Translations under genes and position numbers: made by a program
Part shown: one piece after another, positions 23,601 to 37,914 of the stretch
How positions within the stretch are numbered: position 1 is the first letter of the stretch
How the letters are laid out: the number at the start of each line of letters is the position of its first letter
The notes under the pieces: generated by a model
Databases searched by the model: none
What the model was told of the DNA's origin: nothing
The model's input: only the letters and a program-made list of their open reading frames with translations
DNA from: Thysanoteuthis rhombus
Taxonomy: Eukaryota > Mollusca > Cephalopoda > Oegopsida > Thysanoteuthidae
Assembly: GCA_963457665.1 (NCBI GenBank)
Contig: OY735203.1
Location: forward strand, 22,634,906 to 22,698,905
Length of the DNA: 64,000 nucleotides
Direction of reading: 5' to 3'

Positions 23601-24890
23601 AGAAAATTAAAATCTTCTGTTGGGGTAAAAATTTTCATTTTGGGAACACTTAATATATCATTTATACTATAAATCAAAAGGCAAAGAAGTACTTTTACAT
23701 TGTCAATGTTTACAAATGAGAAATTTGTCTATTAATTTCCCCAAATGATTCAATTTTGCACAGTGTGCCCATCTTTCTCCACAATTTTGCTTCACAGTTG
23801 TCAACTGAACAACCACTGACTTCATTGGAACAATTCAAAGGATGATTACTCAATCACAGTTTTGTTTTCATAACGAATTTCTTCCATCAAAGATGTATCA
23901 TCTATTCTAGAACTGGTGGACAATAATGTTCTCTTCTATCCGATTCTCTCGCTCATTGATTTCGTCCAACAGGCGCATCGGTTTTCGTTACGTGGATTCC
24001 AAAGATATATCGATCTTGTCAACATTATTTCGATCTGTCTTCTATGTTGCCTCGTCACTCGTTCCATTTATCATATCCATCACCCATGGCCTGTAGAACA
24101 ACGATGCACTCATGAAGATACACAACGTTAAGTTCCAACTTGGTGTTTTGAGAATGTTTTAAAAGACAAGAAGGTTTAGTGAGAGGAAGAGATAATTATT
24201 AGTCGATTCTTCGTTTCAGTTCCACTTTTGCTTTTCCTACTAATCTAAACAAAAAATGGCAATGATTAAAGATAATTAATGGATACAATACATCTTTGAG
24301 ATGGCTAACCTGGAACAGAGCTAACCAACTCCAAGGATTAAATTGAGGTTTTGGCTTGGAATCACTGAAAAATTACGGAATGATATATACGGTTACAATT
24401 AGGTGACCATTAGTATTTCAGTCTGAATTAATTAGAGAATTTTAAAATTCATCATGTCTATAATTTAAACAGGAATTAGATGTTCTTTGTTTCTGTTTTA
24501 CCTGGTGCTAATCTTTAAGATTAAAGACGATTAAAAGTAAAATACTCATTAATTTATCACTAAAAAAATGCATTTTCTATGTTTGAACTTCGTTGATGAA
24601 TATATTGAAAGCATACTAATTCAGTTTTTTTCCTTTGGTCTCAAATGGATATCAAATATTTGTTTGCTGGAAGTTTCGTCGAATACCTAAGTCTATGATG
24701 AAATTATACAAGGATCGCTCCTGAGAACTAAGCTACTGCCTATTTATTCCATGACACGTCCATCTTCACCGTTCAATTGATATTCATCAGGAAATTTGGT
24801 GATGCAGAATGAAGCTATGATAAAAATAAGAATGATGACTGTGCATTGAATCCCCTTTAATTGATATGAGATGATAGGATGAAAAGTGTG
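20648..24890. other. Intergenic, no gene seen
   Basis: Long AT-rich unique region with frequent poly-A and poly-T runs. Open frames of 60-80 codons occur at the density expected by chance, and none shows a domain I can name. Confidence 0.55.
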
Positions 24891-24894
24891 CATT

Positions 24895-25265
24895 GATCGG
24901 CCCCAAAATAGATCTGAAGTTCTTGCACGATATCTGATTTCCGGCAAAGATCGGTTGGGGCCAGTTGAGTAGTTTTTTGAGGCTTCAATTTTAAGGCAAT
25001 GAGCTACATTTGAAGGGAGATAGATCTATGGATTGACCCCAAATTTATATTTGAGGTCCTTTCATATTTTAGAGTTGTGAATTTCTGAACATATAGCAAC
25101 AATGCACGGAGGATAACCGTATTTACCGATCTTTAATTTCAGATACCTCCATGAGATATGGTATCAAGACCAATTCCGGTTTGAATCATCCATAGCCGCA
25201 AAGAACAGAGATCTGTACAGAGCTACTCCAAAATTGATGTTAGAGATTGTTATATGATATTTGTT
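24895..25265. repeat. Diverged repeated motif, three copies
   Basis: A segment of the type CCCCAAATTTATATTTGAG with a similar follow-on (CATATTTTAGAGTTGTG-like) recurs three times, starting near 24901, 25038 and 25220. Spacings are about 137 and 182 bp. The copies are strongly diverged. It may be a worn tandem array or three independent resemblances. Confidence 0.3.
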
Positions 25266-28200
25266 TAAGCTGTTGATGTTGGTCAAATTCTATGACAATT
25301 ACCAACAATGCTGTGATGTAAGTGTGTAAGTCGGTATAAAAAAAGATGGATTCCAGATTTCAGATACATATATAGGTACCCCCTCCCATTATGAATAGGT
25401 TAGTGAATATTTAGGTTAACATAAATGCTGCTAAAAAATAAATATCTTTATGGGGATTTGCATTCTTTCTGATTTGTTCTCACTTTTCACTTATACATAC
25501 TTTTAATAAAAAATATTTTTCTTCACTTCTGATACCTGAAAAAGAATAAAAAGGTTAGTTCCAATTTTGAACAGGAAAAAGGGATTAAAAAAATCCCTAT
25601 TTTGAAACAGCGTTCGTCCCTATTGAAAAAAAACAAAAACAACGACAACAAAACCTCTAACTTTTTGACTAATAAAGGGCAAACATTTTGACTCCTAAAA
25701 GTGGAATGGTGGACCTTTCTTTTGATCAGTATAAACAGAAGAGTTTGTCCTTCATTGCGATCCCTAAAGGGGCAAGAAAAGTGTGACCTTTTCATATTGA
25801 CCTCTGAATGAAAAAAGATCCTTCGGCCCAACTTTTGACTAAAAAGTGTGATCAAAATATGAAAGCAGGTAACAAAAAAAAGAATCAAACACCAGTATTA
25901 TCAGAATATGATGTAAGGTGAGAAAAAAAACGACTTAAAAAGGGATATCAGGGTATGATTTTCTGTAAAACCCCCCTTTTCTGCTTTTTTTCCTCTGCGA
26001 CAACAATGGATTGATCTATTATTACTTGATGGAATTACTGTATGTCACACATATAGTCAATAGTGCATTAATTATTATGAAATTGTTAAATTGGAATGAG
26101 TTGGAAATGAATCAAATATTTATAGGAACAGTTATAATAAAGTGGTCTTTGTAAATACTTAACGTTGGATTGAATTCATTTTTAATTTCCGACATATGCT
26201 TTTACAAAATATACACAATCAATGGACTCTGTGAATCTCTTTTACCAGTCTTTTACGGCGAGCAATATAAAGTCACCATATCAATCATATCCACATTCAT
26301 AAATGAACTATATTTGAAAAGATATACAGTGAATGAAAATAGAAATAGCCATTCACACATATGCGTATAAAGGCCAGAAGCATTAACTATAACTAGTGCT
26401 ACTGGATATTATTCTTAAAAACGTTGTAGGTTTAAGTCTCATACACGAAGAAGAGGGGGAGGAGGAGGAGGATTACGACAACAATGATAATTATGATAAT
26501 AATGAAAATAGTAGTAGTAGTAGTAGTAGTAGCCGTCGTCGTCCAGTGTAAAAGTACACATTTGTTGTAGATGCCAGAGAATAAAGAAGCACGCACGAAT
26601 GTGTAACGTTACAAATAGATTTTTAGGGAACATGGATGTCTAGAGTCAAGAACGTCACATCCAGGTGAAAACAACCAGTTGCCATATAGTCCTTTTTTTA
26701 TGGGGGCAGTGGTTGCCATTCGTAATATATGGACATAAAAAAAAAGAATGTTCAAAACAAAGATACTGAATAGAAAAAATGTCGAAACTGAGATAAAAAT
26801 TGATAAAAAAAAATATAAGAATTGGAAGGATTATAGCGGGCCATGTTAGGGAGATCGAAGTTAGGAAGATGCTGATCTAAGACAGAATGATCAACTGGCA
26901 AAGGAGAAGAGAATGATGAACTAGAAGTCAAACATTTGAGTGAATAGAATGTATATGCGACTGTGGTGCGTAAAACTGATTCTTAGAGCGTTCACTCAAT
27001 AATTGACATAGAGCTGAATAACATTACCTCCTGCAAGGTTGATCTTGATAAGATCGCTGACATAGTTGGCTGAAGGGATTGTTGTTCGTTAAAGATATAC
27101 AAAGGGTTGGAGAAAGATAAACACATAGGATTTAGTAGCTGAGCGGACGAAATGAATTTCTCATCATGACATTGGCTAGGGTATAAAAAATGGATATAAC
27201 TTTTGATGAGAGGCCAGGCCACGTGAGGAGTTGATTGGGGATAGTCGGTCAGAAAGCAATGATAAACAGAAGTTGGGTTTTCTGAAGTTTTGAGTCGAAA
27301 GGAAGTGACGTCAGTAAATATGTAGCCAGCCTGTGAGTTTTGTATTCGCAGCTATACACTTATCTGTATTTGATTTCATATTAGTTTTAACTGAAAATAA
27401 ATTCGGATCATTACAACGTAATAAATACCAAAACTATTAAAAATTTGGTACTCCAATATTTTTACCAAGTCTCATTTTTAATTTTGCAATACGTGGATTG
27501 ATAAATTCGGGGAATTATAGATCTTTGCGTTAATGTGCAACTCATTCAAATGAAATGAATGCACATATTCTGGGCTTGTAGTGCAGTTCATGCAAAGGTA
27601 TACCCTAGCAAATTGATAGGTAATATAGATATGTTGAACTTTTTCTGTTCTCCTTGTGAACGTAAATAACACGTATGCAAAAAACGTTATTTGCCTGTCT
27701 CTTCCTCCATCATGGTTTGTGTGCACAGAATCTTAATTTTTATCTTTGTCACCGAAGCATTTATATAATTATGTATTCGTGTGTGATTCGGCAGGATGTT
27801 ATAGCGTTTATCTTATATTCTAGATATCAGAGTAATTTCCATTGTTTCTGTGAGATAAATTTTACCTCTAAGAAGATACGGCTTTACTCAGCGCCTGCGA
27901 ATCTTTATCTTAGTATGGAACAAAGAACAAATTGAAGAACGCTCAAATAAATGAACAATGAGCTATATAGATAGAAACATGAGAGAGCATTTAGCGGAGA
28001 TACATAGCCGTCAATGAAAGAATGATGTAAACGAATTAATCATCAAACAATGAAACCGGCTGACAGACGAAGTATCAAATAAAATTAGCCATTTCCAAAC
28101 ACACAAAGACAAGAATCGTTATATAGCTAACAACAGGTTAGCGGAAAGATAACGAAGGGGGTGGTTATTCGAGAAATTATAGTTTGAATATTAGATTATC

Positions 28201-28383
28201 ATTATTCTCAACTTTTGATCTAACTATGATAATACACCTAATATAATTCTTTATTTCTATTCTCTGTCCTGGCAAAAGACACAAATAATTTTTATTGACA
28301 TCAAGAAGTTAAAACTTGAGGACGTATTGAAATTATAATATTTCATTCCAGTGACGGAGTAAAATGAGGCATTTAAAGAATGA
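25266..28383. other. Intergenic with short simple repeats
   Basis: Contains a (GAG)n/(TAG)n triplet patch at about 26452-26545. A weak LINE-like string near 26830-26860, GGGCCATGTTAGG, could be the 'W-GHV-R' block of another RTE fragment but is too short to call. No gene recognised. Confidence 0.5.
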
Positions 28384-28780
28384 TAAGTTATGAAACTATG
28401 GAGCTGAAACATATAACTCAATCGAAAAACTTACCTCCAAACCCAAAACCGTACAGCACAATCAGGAGGGATTTATCAATATCATATGGTGAGATCATGT
28501 ATCAGTACAGCAAAAAAGATCTCCTATGAAAACTCAAATGGCAATGGACTGGACATGTTATGAGAATGTCAGACAACAACAGGAAATCATGACTCATAAT
28601 GTTGATCACCAGATATCAAACACAAATTACAACCGGCAGAAAAAGAGATGATGTTTTGGACTAGACGCGTCAGAAAGCAGTGACCCCCTAAGGCGTATGA
28701 TAAAGAGGTATAATGACTGTTTGGTAAGGTATAAGTCAAATAGTAGGTACTAAGTTTCTATTGCTGATGCTAATGATATG
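28384..28780 (+). mobile_element. RTE 3'-end fragment
   Basis: Matches the last 400 bp or so of the copy at 9186-11878. It begins at the equivalent of 'TATGGATCTGAAACATGGAAC' and passes through the GGACTGGACATGTTATGAGAATG segment (equivalent of GHVARM). It ends with GGTATAAGTCAAATAGTAGG, then GCTGATGCTAATGAT, the eroded (TGA)n tail. Many indels and stops; a heavily decayed 5'-truncated insertion. Confidence 0.75.
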
Positions 28781-30139
28781 AAATGGAATGTATAATGTAT
28801 ATTTCATATATGCTGTTGTTTTTATGGCACACGTGAACTAGAATAACAATATAGTCCAGAGGCTTAGTCGATCAATCATGCACTTTTGAAAACAAACAAC
28901 GAACTTGGCACACATATCGATATGAACCTCCTAAACATTTTAAGCTACGGAACCACCTTGACAGTGACCTCTGGTGTATTATGCTGCCCTCGGGTTTGGG
29001 TGATCTGACGCGGAACATGTGATTTTACTTAGACAGTCATATTTTGTTTCCTAATCAATATTTTTATATTCTGATTCCAGATTTGCGTTCAGAAATGTTC
29101 TTTAACAGGAATTGATTATCGGCCGGTACTGTGGCATAGACTTTTATTTATTTTCTGGAGAATAATACAGTGTAAAACAAATATTTTTACTTCTTGTCGA
29201 TGAGTGATAAAACCACAGCAAAACATTTACCATCGTTGTAAGACATATTCGGAAATTAGATAATCAAATGCAAATGTAAAATTATGTTCTTAGGGTGTGA
29301 ATGCTCGAAAAGAGACTTTTAATGCCGAGTTATATGATACAAAGAGTTTGGTTAGTATGTACTGCTCGGCTAATAACTGTAATGTATGAATTGTTAGTAA
29401 TAAAATACCAACTAAGCACCTTAGTCCAAGTTCACTTGTTTGTCTCCATGTATATCGATTTGTTCGTTTGTTTGCGTATGTCTGTATATTCGTACACCAA
29501 GTAATAAACAAGGTAACAGCATAGCTTCTTATGTCCCCCAATACACTGATCAGATGCCGTTCATTCATGTTAGATACACGTTAAGATGATAGCCAAAGAA
29601 AATTATAGCCCTTATTGTCTCCAAGCAATGTTTGATAAGAAGGCTTTCTTACAAATGGTTATATAAGGTATAAGATATAGAGAAATTTTAGATTTTCATT
29701 CAAATCTGTTTCTTTTTATTGGATATTTCAATTTTTGAGATTTAACCATGAGAATGAATTATTTTGCTGTCATATCTATTATGAATTGTTAAAATATTTT
29801 CTATGGGTCCGAAACTGATATATAACGAACGTCTGATTCAGTGGAATATTTCTTACACTAATATTCGCATCGAATTATTACGCAATGCCTACGATTATTG
29901 AACCTCAATGTACAGATGGTAACAAATACTTGGAATCTATCGCTAAATTCTGCAATTTCTATCGTGTCATTCATTAATTCTGTTATTTTGATTACACATC
30001 GATTAAATAATTGTGTAGCACACACTTGGAATTGAGGAAATTTAAATAGGCTTTAAAAATTCATATACATGGAATACTGGAGCCTTCAAATTAATATCAT
30101 GCAAATTTAAAAAAAAACTATGACAAAAATAATTTATAT
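28781..30139. other. Intergenic, no gene seen
   Basis: AT-rich unique sequence, no recognisable element. Confidence 0.6.
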
Positions 30140-30711
30140 TGAAATATAATATGCTTGAGTACGAATCACATATATTGGTGAAGCATACATTGATATCGTT
30201 AAATTTTGAATTTCTTCCGTTGTAATGGCTCTTGACCTTGTCAGAAAAGCTTTCTACGTCTCTTCTGATAGCCAACTGGCCCTAATTTCCATGCAACCTC
30301 CCTTGAGGATGTTCTAAAGAAGTCCCACAGGGTTTAAACCTGGAAAATATGATGACCTGTCCATCGATCTTGCAGTTTTAAAACCTATCTTGGCTTGGTA
30401 GTCAATATCTACGTGGGCATTGAACAAAAGAGTATAGTTTTGTATGAAATTAAGTTTCATTCGATGATCTAAAGACTTGTTCATATGCCAAAGCCGAAAA
30501 TTGTTTTTTAAAAACAAACCACAGAACTCATTTTTATAGCATATGATATATGCCTAGGTCCAAACAACCCGTCCCCTACAATTCCAACCGAAAACATAAC
30601 CCAACCGCCACCTTGCTGCTTTTTAATTGTACTTTTCTTCTTTTGCAACGCTGCCTGCACTCCTTCTACCTTCTTCCTCAAGGGTTCCTCGGCACTCGTC
30701 AGTAAATTCAA
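30140..30711 (-). pseudogene. Tc1-like transposase relic
   Basis: Two overlapping minus-strand frames carry consecutive blocks of a Tc1-type transposase. From 30711 down, QGGGWVMFSVGI---LFGP matches 'QGGGSVMVWAGI---IGPF', and KMSS matches 'KLNS'. In the next frame (30517-30314), NNFRLW---K and NFIQN match the '-FFPWYKK' and 'FMQDNAP' region, and MDRSSYFPGLNPVGLL matches 'MDWPAYSPDLNPIENLW'. After a stop, NILKGG matches 'GILKR'. The middle catalytic DNAP is not preserved and the Asp of SPDLNP has become Gly, so the copy is inactive. The frames overlap at 30508-30517, indicating a frameshift. The N-terminal DNA-binding part is not visible. Confidence 0.6.
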
Positions 30712-31463
<752 letters not shown>

Positions 31464-31467
<4 letters not shown>

Positions 31468-32418
31468 ATAACCATTGTTCTGTTTTGCAAAAGAAAAAAC
31501 CCACTGAGATCTTTTTTCGAGCTGGTAACTCCCCAACTCAACAAGGAACGAACGATGAAAATAGGTCCGACATAACAATCTTGACTTTTGACTCTTGACT
31601 CTTTCACATTTTTGTATTCTAATATCAATGATTTTGTTACTAGTCATTTTATCAAACAAAAGCTTACCTCATCAGTACTAATTCACAAGTGATAACTTGT
31701 GAAAAATAAACGTAATTTTCAGTTCCAAGAGTATCTTTGTTGTTAACAAATCATGTCTGCTTTTGTATATAATCTGTGAGATTTCATTCACAGGTTATGT
31801 AGTTTATGGCCTCATCCTTTTTGCCCCTTAGCCCGCATTTGCTGTTCGTTTGGGTTCTGTCAAAGTTTGCCTTCACATAGTTTTCATGATGCATTTGTTT
31901 TGAGTAACCGTAATGAGCGATTTGGTTTCTCTCTTCCGGTCCCATTTTGCGTACCAATGTACATGATCTTTGTGGCATTTCATGAATATGTTTTGAAACA
32001 CGTATATTTTTTGATATTCCTATTTTCTTTCCTGGTTTGCTTTGCTGCCCGTTCGTTTGTTAATTTTTTTTTGTTTTTTTTTTTGACTGCTCTTGATAAT
32101 GTCTCCACTTTACGCTTTGAAATACTTTTCTAAACTCGTTTTGACCATTTGAACACAGTCTTATATGCTGATGATTCCTCCAACACACTCTTTCCTCTTC
32201 ACATAGAGATTATTAGTGTCATCTCTGTAGCGTTAAGCTTTGTGTATTGTCATGAACTTTCTTGTCTGACAGTTGATTTATTGGAGTTCTTTTGTTCATC
32301 CAAGAAATGGACTTGTTTATCTCATTACCAACACTGTCCATGTATTAATTCATCTTATCGAATCACTACAATACACACACACGCACACGCACGCACACGC
32401 ACGCACACACACACACAG

Positions 32419-32461
<43 letters not shown>

Positions 32462-34663
32462 TATACATATATACATACTTTTTTTCCTAACCTACTAAGG
32501 CAATCTCTCCTCATTTTGTCTTTTTTTCTGTTTGATCGCGTCACATCTGCGATCCATTAGTATTTATATTGGTCAGGTGTGTTCAATGCTCTGATTGTGT
32601 CTGTTGTCCAGTAACTTGATTCTTTCTGTTGTTGTTAGCCTTCGTTTGTGCATTATCATTAGTGTGCATTTTCTATCTTCCTAGTCCCATCCCTAAATCG
32701 TCGCTGCATTCTTTCATTACGAGCTTTACCCTGTCCTTGTCAGATAGTTTCATGCCGTCCTATATCGTCCTTGTATATGAACTTATAATTATTGTGACGG
32801 CTGTGTTGATCAGAGAACAGAACGTCTTCTCTAATTCAACAAATGACTCGCATCAGTATTCATGTTGACTTTCGTGTTGGAGTTTTCGCCAATCCGACTT
32901 CTTCTATACCTTTACAGTATTTCATTGTTCCTGATAGAATCATCATCGTACTCCACAAATTATTATTTTGTTCGTGAATATTCACATATGGGTTTAGATA
33001 TTCTGGTGATAGATGAAGTAAAAGTTGAGTTCCCCAGCCCCTAACATTTTTCTCTGTCTAATTCCCCTGCAGATTTCAATAAATATTGTTTTCTTGAGAG
33101 TTCTGATCCTTATGAAGATCCTCCATCATCCATTCTTTTAGAAGGGTAGAATATCGACACATCCTTTCTGAGGAATGTTTTCTTTTTTCTTTCAAATTAG
33201 ATTTGAACTTTTAGCCTTCACAGGATTATCTGTTTGAATTCATTGTTATCAATAACTGGAACTGCAACAGTGATAACGATAATCATTTTATTATCATCCC
33301 TGATTCGATGATTTTCTTATTGATTTCGAAACATAAGGTCGTCCCAGAAAGGATCTTGAATAGCAAACACACTCCACCACACTTGAGGGATTATCAAATT
33401 ATCTTAACAGATTTCAAATTCCCTTTATTTGATAAAAGAATAAGAGAAGACGATGTGAAAGATAAGAAAAATGAAACATGAAAAAGAAGAAGGCACGAAA
33501 GGTGCTGCGGAACCCGTTAAATGAAAGAAAAGATGAGTACAAAAAGAAAGAGAGAGCAAAGTACAAATGAATAGATAAAATAATATTGAATCTAAGATAT
33601 AGAGACCAGGTTACAGGAAAGCATAATAGTTGACAAAATTTCTGAATTGTTTTTTATCATTCAGAATCAGGAAGAAAAATCTGAAATAGGGCGTTAGAAA
33701 GATAAAGTCCTGACAATCCCTGAAACTGTTCAAACGTAGCTGGTATGATGGAGGATTTGATGAAGTAAGATCTGGAAAAGATATTAGAAAGATATAATAC
33801 TTGACAATATTCACAGGAATATTTGTTCCAGGGAAAACAACGAGAATTGTTATGATAAGCAGAACAGATAAAGTTGATGCGGGTAATAAGGAAAAAACGT
33901 GTAAAATGTGTTGACGTAATTAACAATTAAGTAATGAAGAAACGTAACAAGATTCATGAAAAATATGGTTACTAAATATTCATACCTTTCCAACTTTGAA
34001 GTTGCTTCTACGTTTCATGTGAATATCTTTAGTCGCCGCTCTCTAACTGACTGCTCAGATAGGACATGATATGTAAATTTTGTGAGAGACTGATAAGCTC
34101 TTCCTACACTTCATATACTCAGCAGGGTTCATGGAGAGACTTCTCTACCTATTTAGGCCACTTAATCCATTGGTAAATCTATGAGTTGCGATTTAGAATC
34201 TCTGCAGAAAGCCCTTTTTTGTTTCTAATATTCTAATGTTTGCCTTTCCGTTTGAAAAGTTTATTAACCTGGCGTTTTTTTTTTGTTTTTTGTTTTGTTT
34301 TTTTGTTGTTTTTTTTTAACAGAAAAATGATAGGAGGGAACGAGCCATTAATTAATTATGTTATCAACATGTTGTCACATGTCCCCATAACATCTTTATG
34401 AAGCATGTTATGTAATTAATCTGAGCCATTCCTACGTGCAGAAATCCTGCAAAATATCATTTTGGGACCAAAATTTTGTTCGGTTTTTGTCACTAGCCGG
34501 CATCAAAGGCATAGAAAATAAACTGACTTTATACAGAAGGGAAGCTTCTGACTCTTTTGTGACAGACATTATATCAGCGTGAATTTCTTGAATGATTTCC
34601 AAAATTGCTATAATTAGGTTTATTGATTGTAAATTTGAAAATAGAAAAATATGAATTATTTCA
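31464..34663. other. Intergenic with a (CA)n(TA)n repeat
   Basis: A compound CA/TA microsatellite lies at about 32371-32478. Purine-rich DNA occurs at 33420-33570, and a T-rich tract (TTTTTTGTTTTTTG-like) at 34275-34318. No coding region recognised. A YADD string near 32165 was rejected as a reverse transcriptase motif. Confidence 0.5.
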
Positions 34664-34664
34664 A

Positions 34665-34781
<117 letters not shown>

Positions 34782-34824
34782 TTATGGATAACATAATGAT
34801 TTAACAACGACCCAAAAAGAGATT

Positions 34825-35760
34825 TGTGCAGAGGAGATACTGTAAATGAAGGTACGTTTGAGAAGTGGTTTGCAAGGATCATGCAGGAGGTATCTTGCAG
34901 GACGATGCTCTGTAATTGGGTAGACAAGTACAACTCAGGGGGTAATCTAATATAAATATTACTTGAAGATAGTCAGCGTTTAACAAAATATACTAATCAA
35001 GAGGTGGAAATTATTTACAGTAACTTTGTTATGTTAGTGGTTTTGCTGTGTGTAGTGGTTTTCACATAAGTTAAACGGAAGTAACACTCACTGAATCGAT
35101 TTTTTTTGCGGAGAGCAACTAAACGTAACGAAACCTTAGTTTTTTGTATATGTTCTACGGAGTATGGATATTTTACTAAGATTTGAAATGTAAACGACTG
35201 CAGTGCAAGCATAACCAAAGACTACTGGGAAAAAGTCGCTGATGTTAATGATTGATTGATCCGCCCATAGTTTTTTGCAGGATTTCGTCCCATTTTTTGC
35301 TGTTCACAATTCCACGTTCGTGTCAAACCTTTGAGGTTGATCTAAACAAGACATCAACGTTATACAACACAACAGAGTTTTGCAACAATTTGATCATGTT
35401 AGTCACTTTTATACTTGGCTTCCATATGTTATTCATAAACATCATACTCCTAGTGCATTCTTTCTCTTTCATAGAAATATTCAGTTCTTTGGAAACCAAT
35501 AGTGACAGTGACCAAATGTTAAATGATATGCAGCAACTTCAAGCACAAAAAGTGTTCATTCATCAAGTGAATTATCCATGAATTGCATTCCCCAACTGAG
35601 ATTTATTCTAGCTATTACAGAAATCTCTCATATGAAAAGAAATCAGTTTGTAGACTATAGAAGGAATTTTGAGCTGTTTCGGGGCTCGGGAGAAGATTCA
35701 AGGTTGGATTGGATTATGAAGTTTTTAGAAAGATGGCAGAAAATTGTTGAACTGAATCCT
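34825..35760 (+). pseudogene. Mariner transposase relic, nearly full span
   Basis: Blocks of a mariner transposase occur in order on the + strand in changing frames. GDTVNEGTFEKWFARI (about 34833-34880) matches the N-terminal 'YG---V-ERTVQKWFARF' helix-turn-helix. The segment at about 35121-35200 (R-LSFLYMFYGVWIFY-DLKCKR) matches 'PFLKRIVTGDEKWVLYDN-KRKR' with the first catalytic Asp lost. LP---------TPSAFFLFHRNIQFF (about 35421-35505) matches 'LPHPPYSPDLAPSDYHLFRSLQ' with the third Asp replaced by Ala. FLERWQKIVELN (about 35722-35757) matches the C-terminal 'LPERWQKVVE-NG'. The span of about 935 bp is close to a complete mariner coding region. All visible catalytic positions are mutated. Terminal inverted repeats were not found. 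Confidence 0.5.
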
Positions 35761-37616
35761 TTGAATTCCTGTTTCATAAAATTAGTCAGTCACTTTCTTT
35801 ATATTGTCTTTCATATTTATTTACCAAACCGAGCAACCATTACCAAACGACAACTTAAGAATGAATCGATAAAAAGTTTGGGCAACAAGCATAACAAGAG
35901 GTTAAAACAAACTAATGATATAAAATTGAATCCCCATCCTAGGATTTCAAATCATTTCCTATTTGGAACAGAATGTGGAAATGTTTACTCGTATTAAAGA
36001 CATGAGAATCATTTTAAAATGTTTTTCTTATATTCAGAATAAAGAACCCTCAACATCACTAAAAACTGACTGTATTACTGGAAATCTGATATCTGACGAC
36101 AGAGATAAGGGAGTTTCGAAATCCAAAATCTCAATAATGATCTATGATTGTGATTCACGTGATTATAGATATACGTGGATGCATATAAAATAAGGACGTT
36201 GGCTGATCGAAAGACTAGATATAAAGCTCTAAATTAGATTGATATGCATTATAGAAACTGAGGGAGAATTGACAAGTATTGCCAGGCTAAGATTGACAAG
36301 AAATGAACGGGCAGATAGTTATAGATACATCAAACGGGGTCCTCGTGAAATTTCAAAGGTAGCTCTTAAGATGGATTGCTAGCATGAGAGAGACGAAACT
36401 GCTTTTGACTTGCATTTGCTCTCAGTACAGTGCATGTCAGTCCTGAGACGACTTAGTACGTACATTACCCCCAATGCTTGCCTATACACCCGTGTCACGC
36501 AATTCCTGACATTGTATGCTGGGGTAGTCTTGTTCAGGTTATTGACATGTGTTGCATGATTCATGCAAAGTGAAGTATTTGGAAGCCATTAAGTTTAAAG
36601 TGGCATTCCTAACAGAGTCATTTATGCTGGGTCACACTTCACTGTTCTGGGATATTGTCAGTCACGGAAGACAAGGAGCTACGATATGTGCCCAAATTTT
36701 ATTTGGTGTAATGGGTAGAGATGTGAATAAGTGTTTTTCGTTTAATGAAATCAGGTCCCATGGTAAAGAAATAATTCTACCAGGTTTGTTTGTGATGGTA
36801 AAGTCCATGTCATTATATTCCATTGTATGGCTTCTATCTTGATTCAAATATACGTGATTCGACTTCGTAATATCTTACTATTCAACCAACTACCACAGTA
36901 TGATAGCACCTGTCCTATCACTTATCTTCTCTCACCCCCCTCAGTTTTTTTTCCAAATGGAAGACAACCTCCACACACCCAGTAAGAAGCTTTTAAATGA
37001 AAACATTGCAATATTTGTGTATTAAGATGATTTCTATCCATATATTTCTTTTTTAAATTTGATCATGTTGTTCAAATTGACAAATGTTTATATATCATTT
37101 AGCTCAGTTATCTTTCTGATGTCTATCATGCTATTTTTCCGTCAATTTTCAGCTCATTATTCGTCAAGATTCACAAGAAAGTATTAGACACATAATAAGC
37201 TGATACAAAGAGTTAGCTCAGAAAGTGAACAAAAGAATATTAGTGATCCAAAGGGCCAATGTTATGCTCACAAACCAGAATATTTAAATATGAAAATAAA
37301 AATTGAGAAAACAACCAAACAAAACAAGCTCAGTCACTTCTTCAATCAAAACAAAAAGAGAGAGACAGAGACAGACAGACAGACAGACAGGGGGAGAGAG
37401 AGAGTGAGTGAGAAAGCAGAAAGGGAACTGTGCATATTATAAAACGAGGCTTCCCATGCAAAAAGACTACGTACCTCAAAAAAAGGGTATTATGCCAGCT
37501 GATGAAGAAATATCCAAAATTCTAAAACATTTAAAGCTATTTCTAACTAAATGTTTTTGTATCGAGCATTCCAATGGAATAAACCCATCAAATATCAAAT
37601 AACACATTTGCAGTTT
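35761..37616. other. Intergenic, no gene assigned
   Basis: Contains open frames of 60-97 codons on both strands near 36379-36847 without recognisable domains, and an (ACAG)n/(GA)n patch at about 37364-37412. No element identified. Confidence 0.45.
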
Positions 37617-37806
37617 GATATCGTTATGTTGTATAAAAAATATCTATTTGAAATGATATCCTGTATCCAGACAATTAGTGGATCGTGTAGCCTAGACAAC
37701 GTAAGTAGGATAAACAATTAAAACATAAAGGCTGATGCAGGAATCAAACCACCAATAGGGTAGTTGTTTCAATGTACGAATTTTCCAACCATTGAGCTAA
37801 ACAGCT
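37617..37806 (-). repeat. tRNA-derived SINE-like copy 1
   Basis: On the minus strand the first 76 bases (37806-37730) have a tRNA layout. There is an A-box TAGCTCAATGGTTGG, a B-box GGTTTGATTCC with near-normal spacing, and flanking GCTG/CAGC segments that pair like an acceptor stem. The body then continues to about 37617. Its body is shared with the next copy, including ATTTGAAATGAT and ACAACGTAAGT on the + strand. tRNA-derived SINEs are well known from cephalopods, but I cannot assign this one to a named family. Confidence 0.5.
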
Positions 37807-37914
37807 GCAGGTAACTGTTGTCAACTAAAATCCTGATCCCGTTCATTTTTTTTCTTTTTTTATTTGTTTATTCCAACTTATGTACAAAGAGGTGGATACT
37901 TATGATTCGAGAGA

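Noticed and set aside
26820..26960. Possible further RTE fragment (GGGCCATGTTAGG)
   Set aside because: Only one short block resembles the RTE 3' region; flanks do not align.
32149..32490. YADD string at the start of a + strand frame, resembling RT motif C
   Set aside because: No other reverse transcriptase motif lies upstream or downstream in any frame; a four-residue match is not enough.
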